Made by a program: the position numbers and the translations under genes
The notes under the pieces: generated by a model
The model's database searches: none
What the model was told of the DNA's origin: nothing
What the model saw: only the letters and a program-made list of their open reading frames with translations
DNA from: Sipunculus nudus
Lineage: Eukaryota > Annelida > Sipuncula > Golfingiida > Sipunculidae
Length of the DNA stretch: 64,000 nucleotides
NCBI GenBank assembly: GCA_026874595.1
Contig: CM049307.1
Coordinates: 42,540,362-42,604,361 of the forward strand
Direction of reading: 5' to 3'
Shown here: positions 21,468 through 34,290 of the stretch, in pieces
Numbering within the stretch: position 1 is the stretch's first letter
Layout of the letters: every line of letters starts with the position of its first letter

Positions 21468-22709
21468 ATGATGTACTGAGTTGTAGTGAGAAATGCTCAG
21501 TGTTGAATGATTCTATCTTTATGAGGGATGGAATGTGTTGGCATTCAGAGATTTAAAAAGAAATGAGATATGGAAAGATGTGTATTGATGAGGACTCAAA
21601 AATTGGAGATGCAGGAAGGTGTCTGTAGCCTTGATATACAGTTCCTTGGTGTACATATACCTCTCTGAGCAGCCCCGGAGGTTACATACAGGCTGTTTTT
21701 GGCTAGGATTGAGAAAGTAGGTAGTTATAATGTGGCGAGCATTGTCATCACTCCATGTACATCCTTGTAACCCCTTGTTGATATGTAATGGACTCTCCCT
21801 CTCATTGTGTTTTCATTTGTGGCATTGAAAGTTTTTACGTTGACAGAGGGGTTGAAGGTGCAAACAAAATAGTCAAGATAAGGTTGCACTGCACTTCAAG
21901 ATTTCTGAATTTTTTTATGTACAGCAGAAAAGGAATATGTATGTGAATGTATATTTATTTTACCTGTTACAGAATGATATTGGTAAATTAAGAACAGCCA
22001 AATAAAATATAAAAACGGTATATATATATTCTGGTCAATATGAAAAATGATGAGTTTTAATAGTGGGCTGCATCAGGATTGATCAGATGTATGTTAATAA
22101 ATTACCATTATTTGTTTCAGTGATAATAAAACACTATGAATTGAATATCTGGAATAAACGGCATTATAAAGATCAGGAGAACATTGATCTTAATATTAAA
22201 AAAAAAAATTGTCTGATACATTGAAACAAAAGTGACCAGTCACCAGGCATCATTGGTGATATTTAAACAATTAAGTTGCAGCCTTTGATGTAATTCAGGG
22301 CCATGTGGGCTTGCTTATGGCTTGCTGTGTTTTAATTAGGATAAAAATTATTTATTTAAATAAGAGACTATCCTAGTGAAATTTCAGTGTGCTTGTTATT
22401 TTTAGTGCATGTTACAAAAACAGAAGCATTAAGTAAATTCAACAATTAGTAAAGACTTTTCATCAAAGGACTGTATTGTGATAAATAATTAGATCAGAAT
22501 GGCAGACTGGAATGATATTTCAGACGTTATAGATATATCCCATTTACATTTGTACCTATTTAAATTCCATATACCTGAGCAGTGAAATAAGATGTCATGA
22601 ATATTCATTAGTGTCTAGCTCTTATTGTCATTATTGGATCAGTTATTACCAGGTTTTCTGCCATTATAATATGATGTACTTCTTTTTAATCGCACTTTGT
22701 TATTATGAC

Positions 22710-22715
22710 AATAAA
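22710..22715 (+). terminator. Candidate poly(A) signal for SORBS
   Basis: AATAAA with a GT-rich downstream element about 30 bases later, at the distal end of the presumed 3' UTR. Upstream AATAAA copies at 22001 and 22153 could give shorter messages. Confidence 0.45.
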
Positions 22716-22735
22716 GTTTACTGCCATTTCAAGCC

Positions 22736-24542
22736 ATACAGTGTTTTTGTTATGACTTTGAAGCACAACCGTTTACTTAAATCACGTGTCCTACTTGGTA
22801 AAGTACTAAGTTCTGTCCATGGTTTGTAAATGGGAACATACATTTGTATTTTAGTTCATGACCCTTGTAAACCCAGAAGAAGGGACTACTTGTTTACTAT
22901 ATTGATGTATCCCAATGAAACTCCTCGTGTCCCATCACATGGATCTACGGCAACGAACTCCGAATATCCTCAAAAGATTCTGTTCCGTTTTATCTTAGAT
23001 CATAGACCTGCTGGAACACAATGCATTATCCACCTGCGGTCGCTCCCAAAAACATGTTACTGGAGAGACCTAGTGGAGTATGAGCACAGGGCCCACTCAA
23101 AAAATTTAAACTGGTTTCGGTTCCTGGAAAAACCGGTTCTATATGGTTTTGCCTTGGATTTATAAGTGAAAGGTTTGGTTTTGATGGAAAAATTCTGATA
23201 ACATCGTAAATTATTTAATAAATTAAATGAATTAATGAAAAAAAAAATATTTCGAAAGTTAGAATAACATCTTAAATTATTTAATATGATTAAATCAATC
23301 TATGAAAAAAAATATTTCAAAAGTTAGAGATCCATGTTTGCACTTTTTGAGACTAAATGAGAGCATTAGTAATTGACTGGCCAATTTATATTGCAATTAT
23401 AACGAAAATTGTGTTTCTCTGTGTCCTAAAACATGTCAAACGACATGGACTTGCAGGATAAGTGCATCTCAATTTTAGATCTGCAGGGTTATTGAAAGTA
23501 AGGAATGTTCAACCAACACACTTCCGAAAGAATGTTTATACAAACAAAATTCTCAATGATCATTGCTTATTTAATTCTAAAAGACATCAACAGTATCAAT
23601 AAATAAAAAAAAAAAAAAAAACCACCAGACGTCACGCACTTGCCGGAAAAACTGGCTTAGATTGGATAACTAGATAACTAGAACATGTCATAAAGAAGAC
23701 AGTGTGAGAAAATGAGCTTAGTTTGTAAAGATTGGACCAATATTGACAAAGTTACGATGAAAATAATAATTTGACGTGTTTTCATGACTTTGACCTTGAA
23801 CTTTGACCAATTTAAAAATACACAAAGCTTCAAGATATCGTTCCGATAAACGATAGGTGAAAGTTACAAAGTGACTTCTGGTAAATTATGGCCTTTAGAA
23901 TGCTATGTAACAGGGACAAGAACAAACAAGAAGGCATAATTGAGGAAACAGACATATTGAAAAGTGATACAAAGCTGAGACGAAGACGAGTTGACTACAC
24001 TTAGTTATACAAAAGACGAAGGTGAAAAAAAGGAGGCAAGTTTGTGAAGGACCAGAATTGACAAAGTTATGAAAAGAAAAAAAATTGAAGTGTTTCGGAG
24101 TGACAGACATACTGGCAAGGTGACACAAAGCTGAGACCAGATGACTTGACCAAGTTATGGAGAAGACCCAGATGAAGAAAATAAGCTATAGTTTATGTAA
24201 ACTCCTGTTGGAGTAGACTGGTATTCGGGTTCGATATATTGGCAAAGGAAGTAAGATTGTATTTAATGTATCTAAAATAAAAAAAAGTTTAAAGAAAATC
24301 TTACCCTTAAATTTAACGTTTAAGTCTAACATATATCTGGTTTATTTTAACAAATTTAACCGGTAATGTCAACTCACTGGACCCGAACTCGGCAGAAGAC
24401 TGCCACGTAGTACAGTTACTCATACTCAAGAAAAGGCTTATTATGTAATATTTGACGAAAGATTAATCCCAGTTAGGTCACCAGATCAACCGTAGAATAA
24501 TTGCATAATCTTTGGATTATATAGTCTTTATGTTAAGATATA
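22736..24542. other. Intergenic, mostly unrecognised
   Basis: No gene. A tandem duplication of about 70 bp sits at 23,201-23,329 and an A-run at 23,606-23,621. The rest is AT-rich with no structure that I could name. Confidence 0.5.
23201..23329. repeat. Two-copy ~65-bp tandem duplication
   Basis: TAACATC(G/T)TAAATTATTTAAT and AAAATATTTC(G/A)AAAGTTAGA occur twice in tandem. Confidence 0.6.
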
Positions 24543-25495
24543 CAGTAAAACCCCGCTAACGCGACCCCCTGCGAGACCAGGCAAGTGGTCGTGTTAGCGG
24601 GGTGGTCGTGTTAACTGGATGCTTGTACATTAGTCTGCCAATATTAACGCAGGCGATAATATGGGTATTTCATGTAAATGTTAAGTTGTAATCCCTTTTT
24701 TATTTAAAATTAACAATATAATGAAAAATAAATAACAAACATGAATATGATTCAAATGTTTTATTCACATAGGAATTAAACAAACAAATGAAACAAATAG
24801 TTCGCGTTGAAATCATTCTTACAACATTGGTCTTAACACGAAGATGATCTAATGTCGAACAGTTAGTGAGAACAGAATAATCACATCAAATTTTAAGTGT
24901 TATTTATATGGTTCCTGCTTGATCATTGACATATGATTGGTCACAGTTTTACTTAACTCACCTGAATATATGCATGTGGTGTCAGTTATGTTAGCCAGAC
25001 TCTTTTTTTATCAGTATATTTAATGCTAATCTAACATCCGTACTCAACAAACAAGGTAACAGACCATGGAGTACAATATCTATTGATGTGTACAAGACTT
25101 ATTATGGCTGGGCAGATGATTGTCCAGCTGATTAATCACGAGCTGTTATCTAGGTCCAACCTTTGCGGTGAGCGTGACACCTGCTTAACAGGTCGTCGTC
25201 ACGGGCCAGTGGTCGTGATACGGCTAATTAATTACGTGCTATTATCTAAATCCAAGCTGGGAGGTGAGCGTGTCATCTGATCAACGGGCCGCGGTCGTCA
25301 CAGCCAGTGGTCGTGATACGGGGGCTAATCTGAAGGTCGGGACCAAAAAAGGTTGTCGTTGGTCGTGATAGCGGGGTGGTCGTGTTACCAAATATTATAT
25401 GATAATTTATATTAGACAATTTTGGGACCAAGAAAAGTGGTCGTGTTAGCGGGGTGGTCGTGTTAACGGGATGATCGTCATGCAGGAGTTCACTG
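24543..25495. mobile_element. 0.95-kb pogo-like non-autonomous element
   Basis: Left end CAGTAAAACCCCGCTAACGC; right end, inverted, CAGTGAACTCCTGCATGACG; flanked by TA on each side. Subterminal blocks of GTGGTCGTGTTAGCGGGG repeat near both ends (about 24,586, 25,360, 25,437). CAGTRAAACC ends and a TA target point to the pogo/Tigger group. No transposase frame. Confidence 0.75.
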
Positions 25496-26425
25496 TATTG
25501 ACCTACACTTGCCAAGGTGTTAGTTACAGACCCAGCCATCCCTGCAAGCAAATACTGAATTATAAATGTTGTAAGGGTCCGCCAATACATTGTGTTCCGG
25601 TATTTTCAACTTCACCACCAATGAATAACCAAAACGTTCTCCTTATTGTATCCATTCGTCTCTGGTTTCTGTTTAACCTGCTGAACGTACAAGTCGTTTG
25701 TCACAAAGATCGGGGATATGCTGCCTACTAAGTAACAGCATATAAGCCACAACTGCCTAACTCTACACGCGCCAGTGTGTCAGGAAAAAGTGTCAAACAC
25801 CCTTTTACATCCTTGGAAAAATATAAGGGTACCGCCCAGGCAAACGCCCTATAGGAATCAGGTTTTCCGTCCCGACTATTATCTTAAAAACCGTTCAAGT
25901 TATTGCGGTGACAATTTTAACAAAGATTGTCAACTTATTATCAACTATTAGGGATGTGCGCATTGAATACCAGACCCGAAGGAAATACAGTATGGCCACC
26001 AGGCAGCGATCTTGGAATTCCTCTCGCGTGCATTATCTCAAGAACTGTTAAAGTGATTGCCCTGAACATTTTTCTATAGATTGTCAATTATGAGTGAATG
26101 TGAGCTTTAAAATTTCAGTCGAATCGGTAATAAAATGTGACCGGCAGAGAGCGATCTTGTGATATATATCTCGCATATTATCTCAAGAACCACTCGAGTA
26201 ACTCGAGTAATTTACTGACGATTAATACCTATGGGTATAAGTAACAGATTTGTAGCTGTGCGGGTGTATAAGTAGAGATTTACAGGCAACATAAATAAGT
26301 GGTGTCCATGCTAAACGTATGTGCAAGGTTAAACCATGAATAAAGAATATCTGTATACTGGCTTTGCTTTCAATTAGCACCGATCATTATACAAAATATA
26401 TTGATATAAACATATGTTTTTATTA
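25496..26425. other. Intergenic with degenerate tandem units
   Basis: No gene. The later part holds a three-unit ~145-bp array listed separately; the rest is unrecognised. Confidence 0.5.
25880..26225. repeat. ~145-bp degenerate tandem array
   Basis: ATTATCTYAARAACYR-type starts at about 25,880, 26,034 and 26,176 precede a GATTGTCAAYTTAT block and a CGATCTTG block. About 2.5 units. Confidence 0.6.
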
Positions 26426-26760
26426 ATGGAGCGCTGTGGCGTAATGGATAGGGCGCTGAACTTGTGACCGCAAAGTTGTGGGTTTGCGTCCTGTTCTGAC
26501 CGCGCTAAGACTCTTAGCCAAAGTCTTTACCACAAGGGTGTGCTCTCTCGACCCGGGAGTGTGAATGAGTACTGGTCATGGGCGGTAGGCAAATGTAGAA
26601 CGAATAACCTTCTAGCGCCTGTAATGGCGGCTGGTGTTGTATGCTCCCCAGGGAGCCGAGAAAAGCTACAAGAATGAACAGGCCCAAAAGACCAGGAAGG
26701 CAAAGTGTTGAGTCGTATAAGGCTGACATCGTCGGTGATATCAGACTATAAACCCCCACC
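26426..26760 (+). mobile_element. tRNA-derived SINE
   Basis: The 5' part is a clear tRNA relic: A box GTGGCGTAATGGATAGG and B box GGGTTTGCGTCC at tRNA spacing. The body (CCTGTAATGGCGGCTGGTG and on) is unrelated to tRNA, as in a SINE. Base differences in the B box and the lack of a proper acceptor stem argue against a functional tRNA gene. Confidence 0.8.
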
Positions 26761-27074
26761 TTTACCTTTCATACCTTTATATCTGCTTGAAAACGAAAGA
26801 CAAAATGCAGCCCATTTTGTTTTTACAAGCTTTTTCATAATGCCGTATCTCTCTCAGGTTTGTCAACAGGCCAAGGTGATGTCAGTATATATAAATAACT
26901 TTGGCTAAATGCCAGAAATGGAAGAGAGACACGCTACCATTAAGTTTCTGTTGCAGTACTGAAGTAGTTGCATTTTCTTGGTAAATTCAATATTTTAGTG
27001 AGTTTCCCCGAAATTTGTCATTTCGTTGCATCTTGGAAGCTTTCTTGTACACAAATTTGGCGGTGCCACCTAAT

Positions 27075-27830
27075 GAACATCGTACACATAGCTTAGGTGT
27101 GGTTTGACAACGTATCAGCCTGAAATTTTGTATGTTTATATATCTTTGTAAACCAGACTGACGACACCACGTACAATCTTGTCTTCATTAAAAACATATA
27201 TGCACATATTTCAGGAGTGGTTTGACGTGTCAGTCTGAACTAAATGCGGATCCATCAATCTTGGATAGCTTTCGCGCGTACATAACAGGTGGCGCCACCA
27301 ACAATGACGTTTTCGTATAAGACATTCATGCACTCATCCCAGGAGCGGTCGGACGCATCGGCCTAAATTCTGGATGTCCAAACATTTTGGATAAGTTTCT
27401 CGTACACCAGACAGGTGGCGCCATCTAAATTGTTTATGCATAGCATACATCCAGTCATCTATGCACCAATTTCATGAGTGGTTTGACATAATGACTTGAA
27501 ATGTTACATGTCCATAGATCTAAGATTTTTCATTACACGCGACTGTTGGTGCCTCTTATTTTCTTTTTTGCATCCATCTTTGTGTCCGTCTCGGGAGGAC
27601 TGCTCAAGACAGATGGCGCCTCCAGCAATGAGGTTAATCGTATAATGTATCCATGCACTAATCTCAGGAGTAGTGTGACGTATGGACTAAACATTTTGGA
27701 TAGCAATCTGAGCCTTTCTTGCATACAAGACTGGTGCACCATATACAATCGTCTTTATGTTACACACATTAGTGCACATATCTCAGTCCTGAGTAGTTTG
27801 ACACATCGGCCTGAAATATAACCACATCTG
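27075..27830. repeat. ~125-bp degenerate tandem array
   Basis: TCAGGAGTGGTTTGAC-type cores at about 27,090, 27,213, 27,340, 27,473, 27,664 and 27,787. Each is followed by a CAGTCTGAA/CGGCCTGAA word, and several are followed by a GGTGGCGCCACC-like palindrome. Some units are shortened. Confidence 0.7.
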
Positions 27831-28257
27831 TATTTCTGGTTATTCCTGATTTAGTCAGAAAATATTAAACTACAGCTCTAATATCATGGTCAAATGTATC
27901 TTAGATCAAGCAAATCAAATAAGTGTGACTTAATTAAATGATTTATTATCCAAATGGTTTCTTTATGCAAATATAAATGTTAACAGTCTTAAATTCTGAG
28001 GATTTAAAAATCTAGCACTAGACATCCCAACAACAGCAGACGATGTTAGCATAACATGCTGGAGGCACATTTCTTGGTCGCAGTCATTACTGCCACCTAT
28101 TTTTGGATAACAGCTGAACTGATATTTTCAGTTTCAGCTGTTTCACTGTTTTGTTTTGTAACCCATTATCCTGCATAATATTTGTAATACTTAATATTTA
28201 GGCAGGTAAGCAATGTGTGAAAAAGGTCGTTGATGCACTATAAATCAACGTGTCAGC

Positions 28258-28925
28258 TTAGGAATGTTTCTTACTTAAATGGTAGGTCATTAATAAATCA
28301 AGTTTGAAGCCAATCTGTCTATCCAAACCAGAGTTTTTTAATTTGTGAATGGAAGGAACTGTGACCTTGACATTTGACCCTATGACCCAAAAATCGAAAA
28401 TATCTACACCTATTGGCAGATGAGCAATATTTGGAAGTTGGAAGGTTTGTAATGAAAAGTTTCGCTTAAAATGCATATACATTCTTTTTAAAGAAATGGG
28501 TCCTGTGACCTTGACCTTTGACGTCAAACTAAAGATTTCTTACTTTGGTGGTTGGCCATATAAAATTCAGTTTGAAACCAATATGTCAAACCAAACTGGA
28601 GTTATCATCTGGAAACCAATTTGTGCACAGATGGCCCCTGTGACCTTGACCTTTGACCCCAAATCAATTTATGTTCTATTTATGTTCTAGATAGAAGGTT
28701 TGGGATGAAAAGGTTGGCTTAAAAAACAGCCATTTATTTTAAATAAGTGGAGCCTGTGACCTTGACCTTTGACCTCATGACCCCAAAATCAGCAGGGTCC
28801 TTACTTTAGTAGTGGGCCATGAATAATTTAAGTTTGAAATCAATATGTCAAACAAAACTGGAGTTATTATCTGGAAACTAATTTGTGAGGATGGACGGAT
28901 GGAAAGACAGACAGACAAACAGACA
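28258..28925. repeat. ~135-bp tandem array with TGTGACCTTGACCTTTGACC cores
   Basis: Cores at about 28,351, 28,503, 28,636 and 28,753 each carry two or three tandem TGACCT-type half-sites. The units share AAGTTTGAA(G/A)CCAAT and CAAACTGGAGTTAT blocks. The array ends in a GACA-rich run (ACAGACAGACAAACAGACAG). Confidence 0.75.
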
Positions 28926-30630
28926 GACGGACAGGGTGATTACTATAAGGCATCTACTTATGATCAATAACACGCCAGGTTTCAGGACACTAGATGAAAC
29001 CACAAACATAATTCCTGTAATTTAAAAAGAAATAGAAATATATTCGTAAAAATAAGAAAAAAATACAGGTGGCGCCACCAGTTTTCAGGATCTGACAAAA
29101 CTAGTCATGGTTAATATTCAAGGCAAGATTCAAGACAATCCATGCTTTAATTGTCAAGATACTGGATGTTTTGTATCATTTTTTAAATTATTTTTTTTTG
29201 GGGGGGGGGGGGAGGGTTACTTACAGGCCCCATAGCTCAGAGGATATAGGTCACAGTGACCTAATTTTAGGTTTCACAGGATATTTTTCATTGACCTTCT
29301 AGGATGTATAGACAGGTTTCCAAGGTCAGCGGTTACGATTTGCTAATGGACGACCAGAGGACAAAGCGCCATACATGTACCTCAGTTGACTTTCAGCCGA
29401 TCATGCTTTTTTTTTAAATCCAGTTTATAATTAACATGTTTTTTTTTAATTGACAAGGGGTTCTTGCTAAAGTTTGGGGGTGTTAGTGCATCACTGATGC
29501 CACGCTTTCCTAGTAAAACACATAGCGGTGAACAATTTGTGACTCCAGGTCCTTGTATATTGACATTCCTCTGCCGGTTTTAGTATTTTTCTGTGTCACG
29601 TGGCCGAGACCCATCTGATTCGATATTCGCATTTCAAATATTGTTGCAACTATAAATCAATGAGTTTTTTGAATGCTTTCATCAACATCACTAGGATTGA
29701 TATTTTCTAAAGGCAGGCTGCTTTCTCATGAGATATTTAATTCCTTTTCTGTCACAGGTTGTCACGTATGTTCTTGCCTTTTCTAAACATTTTGATATAT
29801 TGTGAGGACAACATATAACCATACAGCAAGCGGTGATTACAAAACTTCTGCTGAGGGAATTTGTATTTTAAATATAAGGATGTATTTTATAAAATTCTCT
29901 TAAAGCATGGCTACCAATGCCGCATCATCAGCCGGGTATATATTAGTTTATGACTAACATACCAGGTGGCGCTATACACTTTACTCGGCCGTGGCGAATT
30001 CGGGTTTATAACAATATTCATTTTTCTCCTCACGCAAATGTATTTGCAGTATTTGGTTTATGCATATACTGTATCGCCCTAATCAAAAGGATCACTACGT
30101 GTGACGTCATTAACTGATTTTATGACTGTTTTGCAAAGATAATTTATACATACAGTTTACAGTTTTTCAGAGCTGTTCACGCGTGGGCGTATACACTGGG
30201 CGAATAAACTTATCACAAAACGTAGGACACATCGTTTCCCAAACTCCAAGTGTAACAAGTAATAAAGTAGGGGTTATGATATCAATTCTAAAACCGAGTG
30301 AAGAGAGAAAGAGCAGCGCAGCGACAACTGGTGGAGAAAACTGCGAGGTATAATTAACTGCTCACGAAACGTGGCATCACATGACACAAGTGATAAATGT
30401 AGTTTTACATAAACTATTGGAGGCAAGGGGATGATATCATAACATACGTGTCAATAATGATAATATTTATTTTTTCGTCTCAGCAAAATGTAATCATACT
30501 TGTAAATTTATAGCTCAGTTTAGCATTATAAGATGGACACCCTCTCGAGCGGAGGGATTACAGGTTTGTCTTGTTAGCCTTTCTCAGTAGTTATAAATTA
30601 GCATATCGCGACTCTTAACACACACTTGTA
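28926..30630. other. Intergenic, nothing recognised
   Basis: AT-rich with a T/G homopolymer junction at 29,196-29,212 and isolated GGTGGCGCCACC-like words at 29,070 and 29,963. No gene. Confidence 0.5.
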
Positions 30631-30880
30631 TTCAGGTCATCGGTACTCTGAAACCCCTCCAAATAAGAGGTTTTTGGTCTCATTAAATGCCAAAACCAAT
30701 AAATATCTATAGAAAGATTAAGTCATATCAGTAGAGGTCGGTACCGTATCTAATATTTCTATTCAGGCCACTCCAAACAAGTATTATTTGGTCTCATTTA
30801 GTCCCAATACAAACAAATATGCACAGAAAGATTAAGTCAGATAAAAAAAGGTCGCTGTGTACAGCATCTATTCCATTCTC
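30630..30880. repeat. Two-copy ~120-bp tandem duplication
   Basis: TTTGGTCTCATT(A/T)A, AGAAAGATTAAGTCA and GAGGTCGGTACCGTAT-type blocks each occur twice in order. Confidence 0.6.
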
Positions 30881-32340
30881 CACCCAGACCTCTATCTATG
30901 AAGTTCAAGGAACTGATAATCACAATAATTAAGGCAATTTAATATAGAACAAACATTGACTACATTCATTTAAAATATAAGGGTTATAAAAATATGACTT
31001 TGATTGTCTGTTTGTTTTTTAAATGTTGTCAAACCCGTGGAACTACATTGCGGGGTGATATTAGTGACATGGCGGTGTAGATGTATACAAATAATAGCAC
31101 GAGCCACCCGGTTTAAGTACGCGTTTGTTAAATGGGCGCGATTCTGGGGTGACAGGTGACGTCCGGGTGCATATGGTCCGCCATGGTTGTACAGCGGTTG
31201 CCCCAGCAACCTCGGTCAATATCAGTCAAGGCTGCTGAAGTTCAGCGTCGGGTGAACAATCGGGTGCAGGGTCCTATAACTGTTTCGATCTTAACCCTGT
31301 GTGTAGGTTGCATGTATTCAGCCTACAGATGGCGCGCGCATCTACAGAAGATGGGCAGACTTTGTCTTCTGTTATGTCAATGTACAAAATATGTCATGAA
31401 TTTAGCTCAGTTCTGGAATATACATCAATTTATGATCCATGAAATTAAGACTGTTTGTGAGGACAGATACAGTAGCGGCGAGTCGTGAAACTAATGTGTT
31501 TTATCTGAAACCTGATAGTTGTGTTTCTAACCGGCAGATGTTGGTGCCGTGTATAACTACACCGAGGGCGAGCCGCATGTTATTGTACGGGTGGCCTCGA
31601 CTTGTAATAACAACAGTATATATAGATAGGAACCATCCTGAACAATTTCTGGAGTGCTCCCTCTGTCTCTGTACCTCTCTGTCACTAATATATAGTAACA
31701 TCGGTGCAAGTCTTAAAGCTTGTCCGTTGAAGGATAATCAAGCGATTCGTCGTGGGCTGCTTTTCACTAAATTATTTCACTAAATTTTGATTAATACCAG
31801 GTGTCTCAAACGGAAATCTTTGACATCTCGGACAACCGCTTGGCGCTAGCACTCGGCCCTGATAACGACTTTACCATATTACAATGGTATGGCACCTTTA
31901 AAAGATATAGTATGGTGTACCAGATAAACTCCGAAATTGTTCTTGGTGTTATCCTAGTTTCATCGAAATCCATTCAAATTTTTTATTAAAGTTGCGATTG
32001 GACAAACCAAGCAAGATTAAAACATAATACCTTAGCACCTAGCGCAGGTATAATAATAATAGTCTGGTACACCATTGTCATAGTGCTGGGGGAATAATAT
32101 ATAATCTTCAGTGGCCGTTGGTGGATGTATAGGAAGGTAATTTATAGGTTATTATCTTTGACTTATCATATATATATATATATATATTGAAAACTGTGTA
32201 AAAATACCACCGGTGCGATTGCAAAAAGTGGTCTAATTCATTGGTACATGGTCTTATTAGACAGGTCAATTATAACCAGTGTAAAAGCTTTTAAGTTCAC
32301 TCAAGGGTGGTGTAAGTAGACAGGTTGTCTTATTTAGATA
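30881..32340. other. Intergenic, nothing recognised
   Basis: Short open frames (such as 31,156-31,488) show no domain, no phase-compatible partner and no codon-bias clue. A small (TA)n lies at 32,168-32,187. Confidence 0.4.
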
Positions 32341-32363
32341 GATGATCTTTCAAACAGGTTTCA

Positions 32364-32709
<346 letters not shown>

Positions 32710-33464
32710 GTGTGTTGTGTTAAGTGTATACAAAATTGATACAATTTAATCACAGCCAGTGGTAAATGAGGAGGAAGATATAATCCATGATTTATTGAAA
32801 TTTCTTTTACATTTTTGCATAGATGAAGTACACGATATCACCCTCAGGATCACACAGTGCAGTACGCAAATCCTTGCACTCGGCATAACGGATAATGATA
32901 ACAAGTATATAAAACACCCGAAGTCGGTAATTCAACATCCCGTAACTCGAAGCACGTGTTGTATTATGTTTGCTAAAGTCATTGTTAACAGTACTTAAGT
33001 CTGATGGCAGTTATATCACGAAGTTGTGAAATAGGGATATGTACAAAACAAGGCACACAAGTTTTTTGTCTTGTTATGAGTTACCTATTTTGCAATTTGT
33101 TTGTTAATATTAGTATAAATGTTCTATAAGAACAAGTCACTTGACTGTAATACAGACGGTCTATGTTCTTGTGCATATAAATAATTCTGGACCTTCTGAG
33201 TTACGAAATACATGTACAACTCCTCAGTTGCATGTTGGCATGAAAATATTCGTATGTAATCAGTTAAATGAGCAGTAGATTTGCGCTTCGGAGAATATCC
33301 AATATATTTTTCCCAACGAGAGGTGAAGGAAAACCTGCATTTGATTGCTCCACGTTGTTACAAAGGTGAACAGAAATACTTGTAACGGCGAATAAAAGAT
33401 CACTCCGCAAAATACACTAGCGTGAAATCTTTGATGTGGTTCCGTTGCCCGCTTCGGGTTTATG

Positions 33465-33638
33465 GTTACCATGGTAACATATATATATATATATAGACGT
33501 CAGCATCCCAGGAACTGAGCAGCCCTCAGCTGACTGGAGCAGCTGATAGCAATACATCTTGTGTTACACAGCCTGGGCCCGGCCATACCTAAATAGGGCT
33601 ACCCTATATAAATATATGACCTCGCGTTGCCAGGCGAC
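33465..33638. promoter_or_regulatory. Candidate muscle-type regulatory cluster
   Basis: Within 175 bp: the palindrome GTTACCATGGTAAC (33,465-33,478, RFX X-box-like), two CAGCTG E-boxes (33,527 and 33,540), a perfect CArG box CCTAAATAGG (33,588-33,597), TATATAAAT (33,605-33,613) and GTTGCCAGGCGAC (33,626-33,638). SRF CArG boxes and CAGCTG E-boxes are hallmarks of actin and muscle gene control. It lies downstream of the PDZ gene; no exon could be attached to it. Confidence 0.45.
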
Positions 33639-33937
33639 TCGGTGTGGATTATTCCACTACCTGCTCTCGCATTTTAGATGTGTCTGCATTAATTAAAAAG
33701 TTTGTGTCACATTTTAGTCCAGATAAAACACTTGATATATCCTTGGTTTGTCGAACTTTATCTCGAACATTAACTTCTTCATTTCATTTTGGAATTCTTC
33801 AATTCCAAAAGCGGCACATTATATCAATGGTTTCCAAATTCATATTTTTATGGATCCCGTGACAGTAGTATCACGATCCATTAAGCAACAGTGCAAAGCG
33901 TTATATATCCAGATGGTCATCCAACGATGTATATATG

Positions 33938-33943
33938 TTTATT
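33938..33943 (-). terminator. Candidate poly(A) signal for the PDZ gene
   Basis: AATAAA on the minus strand about 350 bases after the TAA at 34,293-34,291. It is the nearest clear hexamer and would give a short 3' UTR. Confidence 0.4.
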
Positions 33944-34290
33944 TATATACACATATAGAGCTGTATATACAGAAGAAAAAACCTCACAGGTCATGTAGTC
34001 AGGCCACATCAACACACTCAGCGGGAAAGCAACACAACGCAGTCATCAAGAAATGGATGTGCCTTTTGCTTAATTGGGCGTCATTTTGTTCACTTTTAAT
34101 TTCCGCTGATGTATACGCGTATCCATGAGACATTTGAAGGTATTATGCAGTGCAGTATGCCAGTAACCTTTAGGGCGTCTCTCAACAGATTGCCAATGGC
34201 AGAGGAAACATGAATAGTGATGATCAAATCAATGCTTGGTAACAAAACGTGATCGAACTTGTGTGTGAAAAAAGTCTATGTACATCATAT
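33944..34290 (-). other. Presumed 3' UTR of PDZ gene
   Basis: Lies between the TAA and the minus-strand AATAAA at 33,943-33,938. No coding sign. Confidence 0.4.

Larger units (their letters stand above)
20408..22735 (+). other. SORBS1: SORBS 3' UTR (end inferred)
   Basis: No coding signal. AATAAA hexamers occur at 22001-22006, 22153-22158 and 22710-22715. The last is followed by a GT-rich stretch (GTGTTTTTGTTATG), the usual layout of a cleavage site. The UTR would include a GGATCC-ended repeat at 21270-21467. The extent needs transcript data. Confidence 0.5.

Noticed and set aside
26426-26500. Possible tRNA gene
   Set aside because: A and B boxes are present, but the B box is altered (GGGTTTGCGTCC), the acceptor stem does not close and a SINE body follows. 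Called a SINE instead.
31156-31783. Overlapping 110- and 114-codon frames on the plus strand
   Set aside because: No domain or codon-bias sign and no splice-compatible partner.
33644-34128. Possible plus-strand gene behind the CArG/TATA cluster
   Set aside because: Only short frames without ATG context or domains; kept as a regulatory finding, not as a gene.
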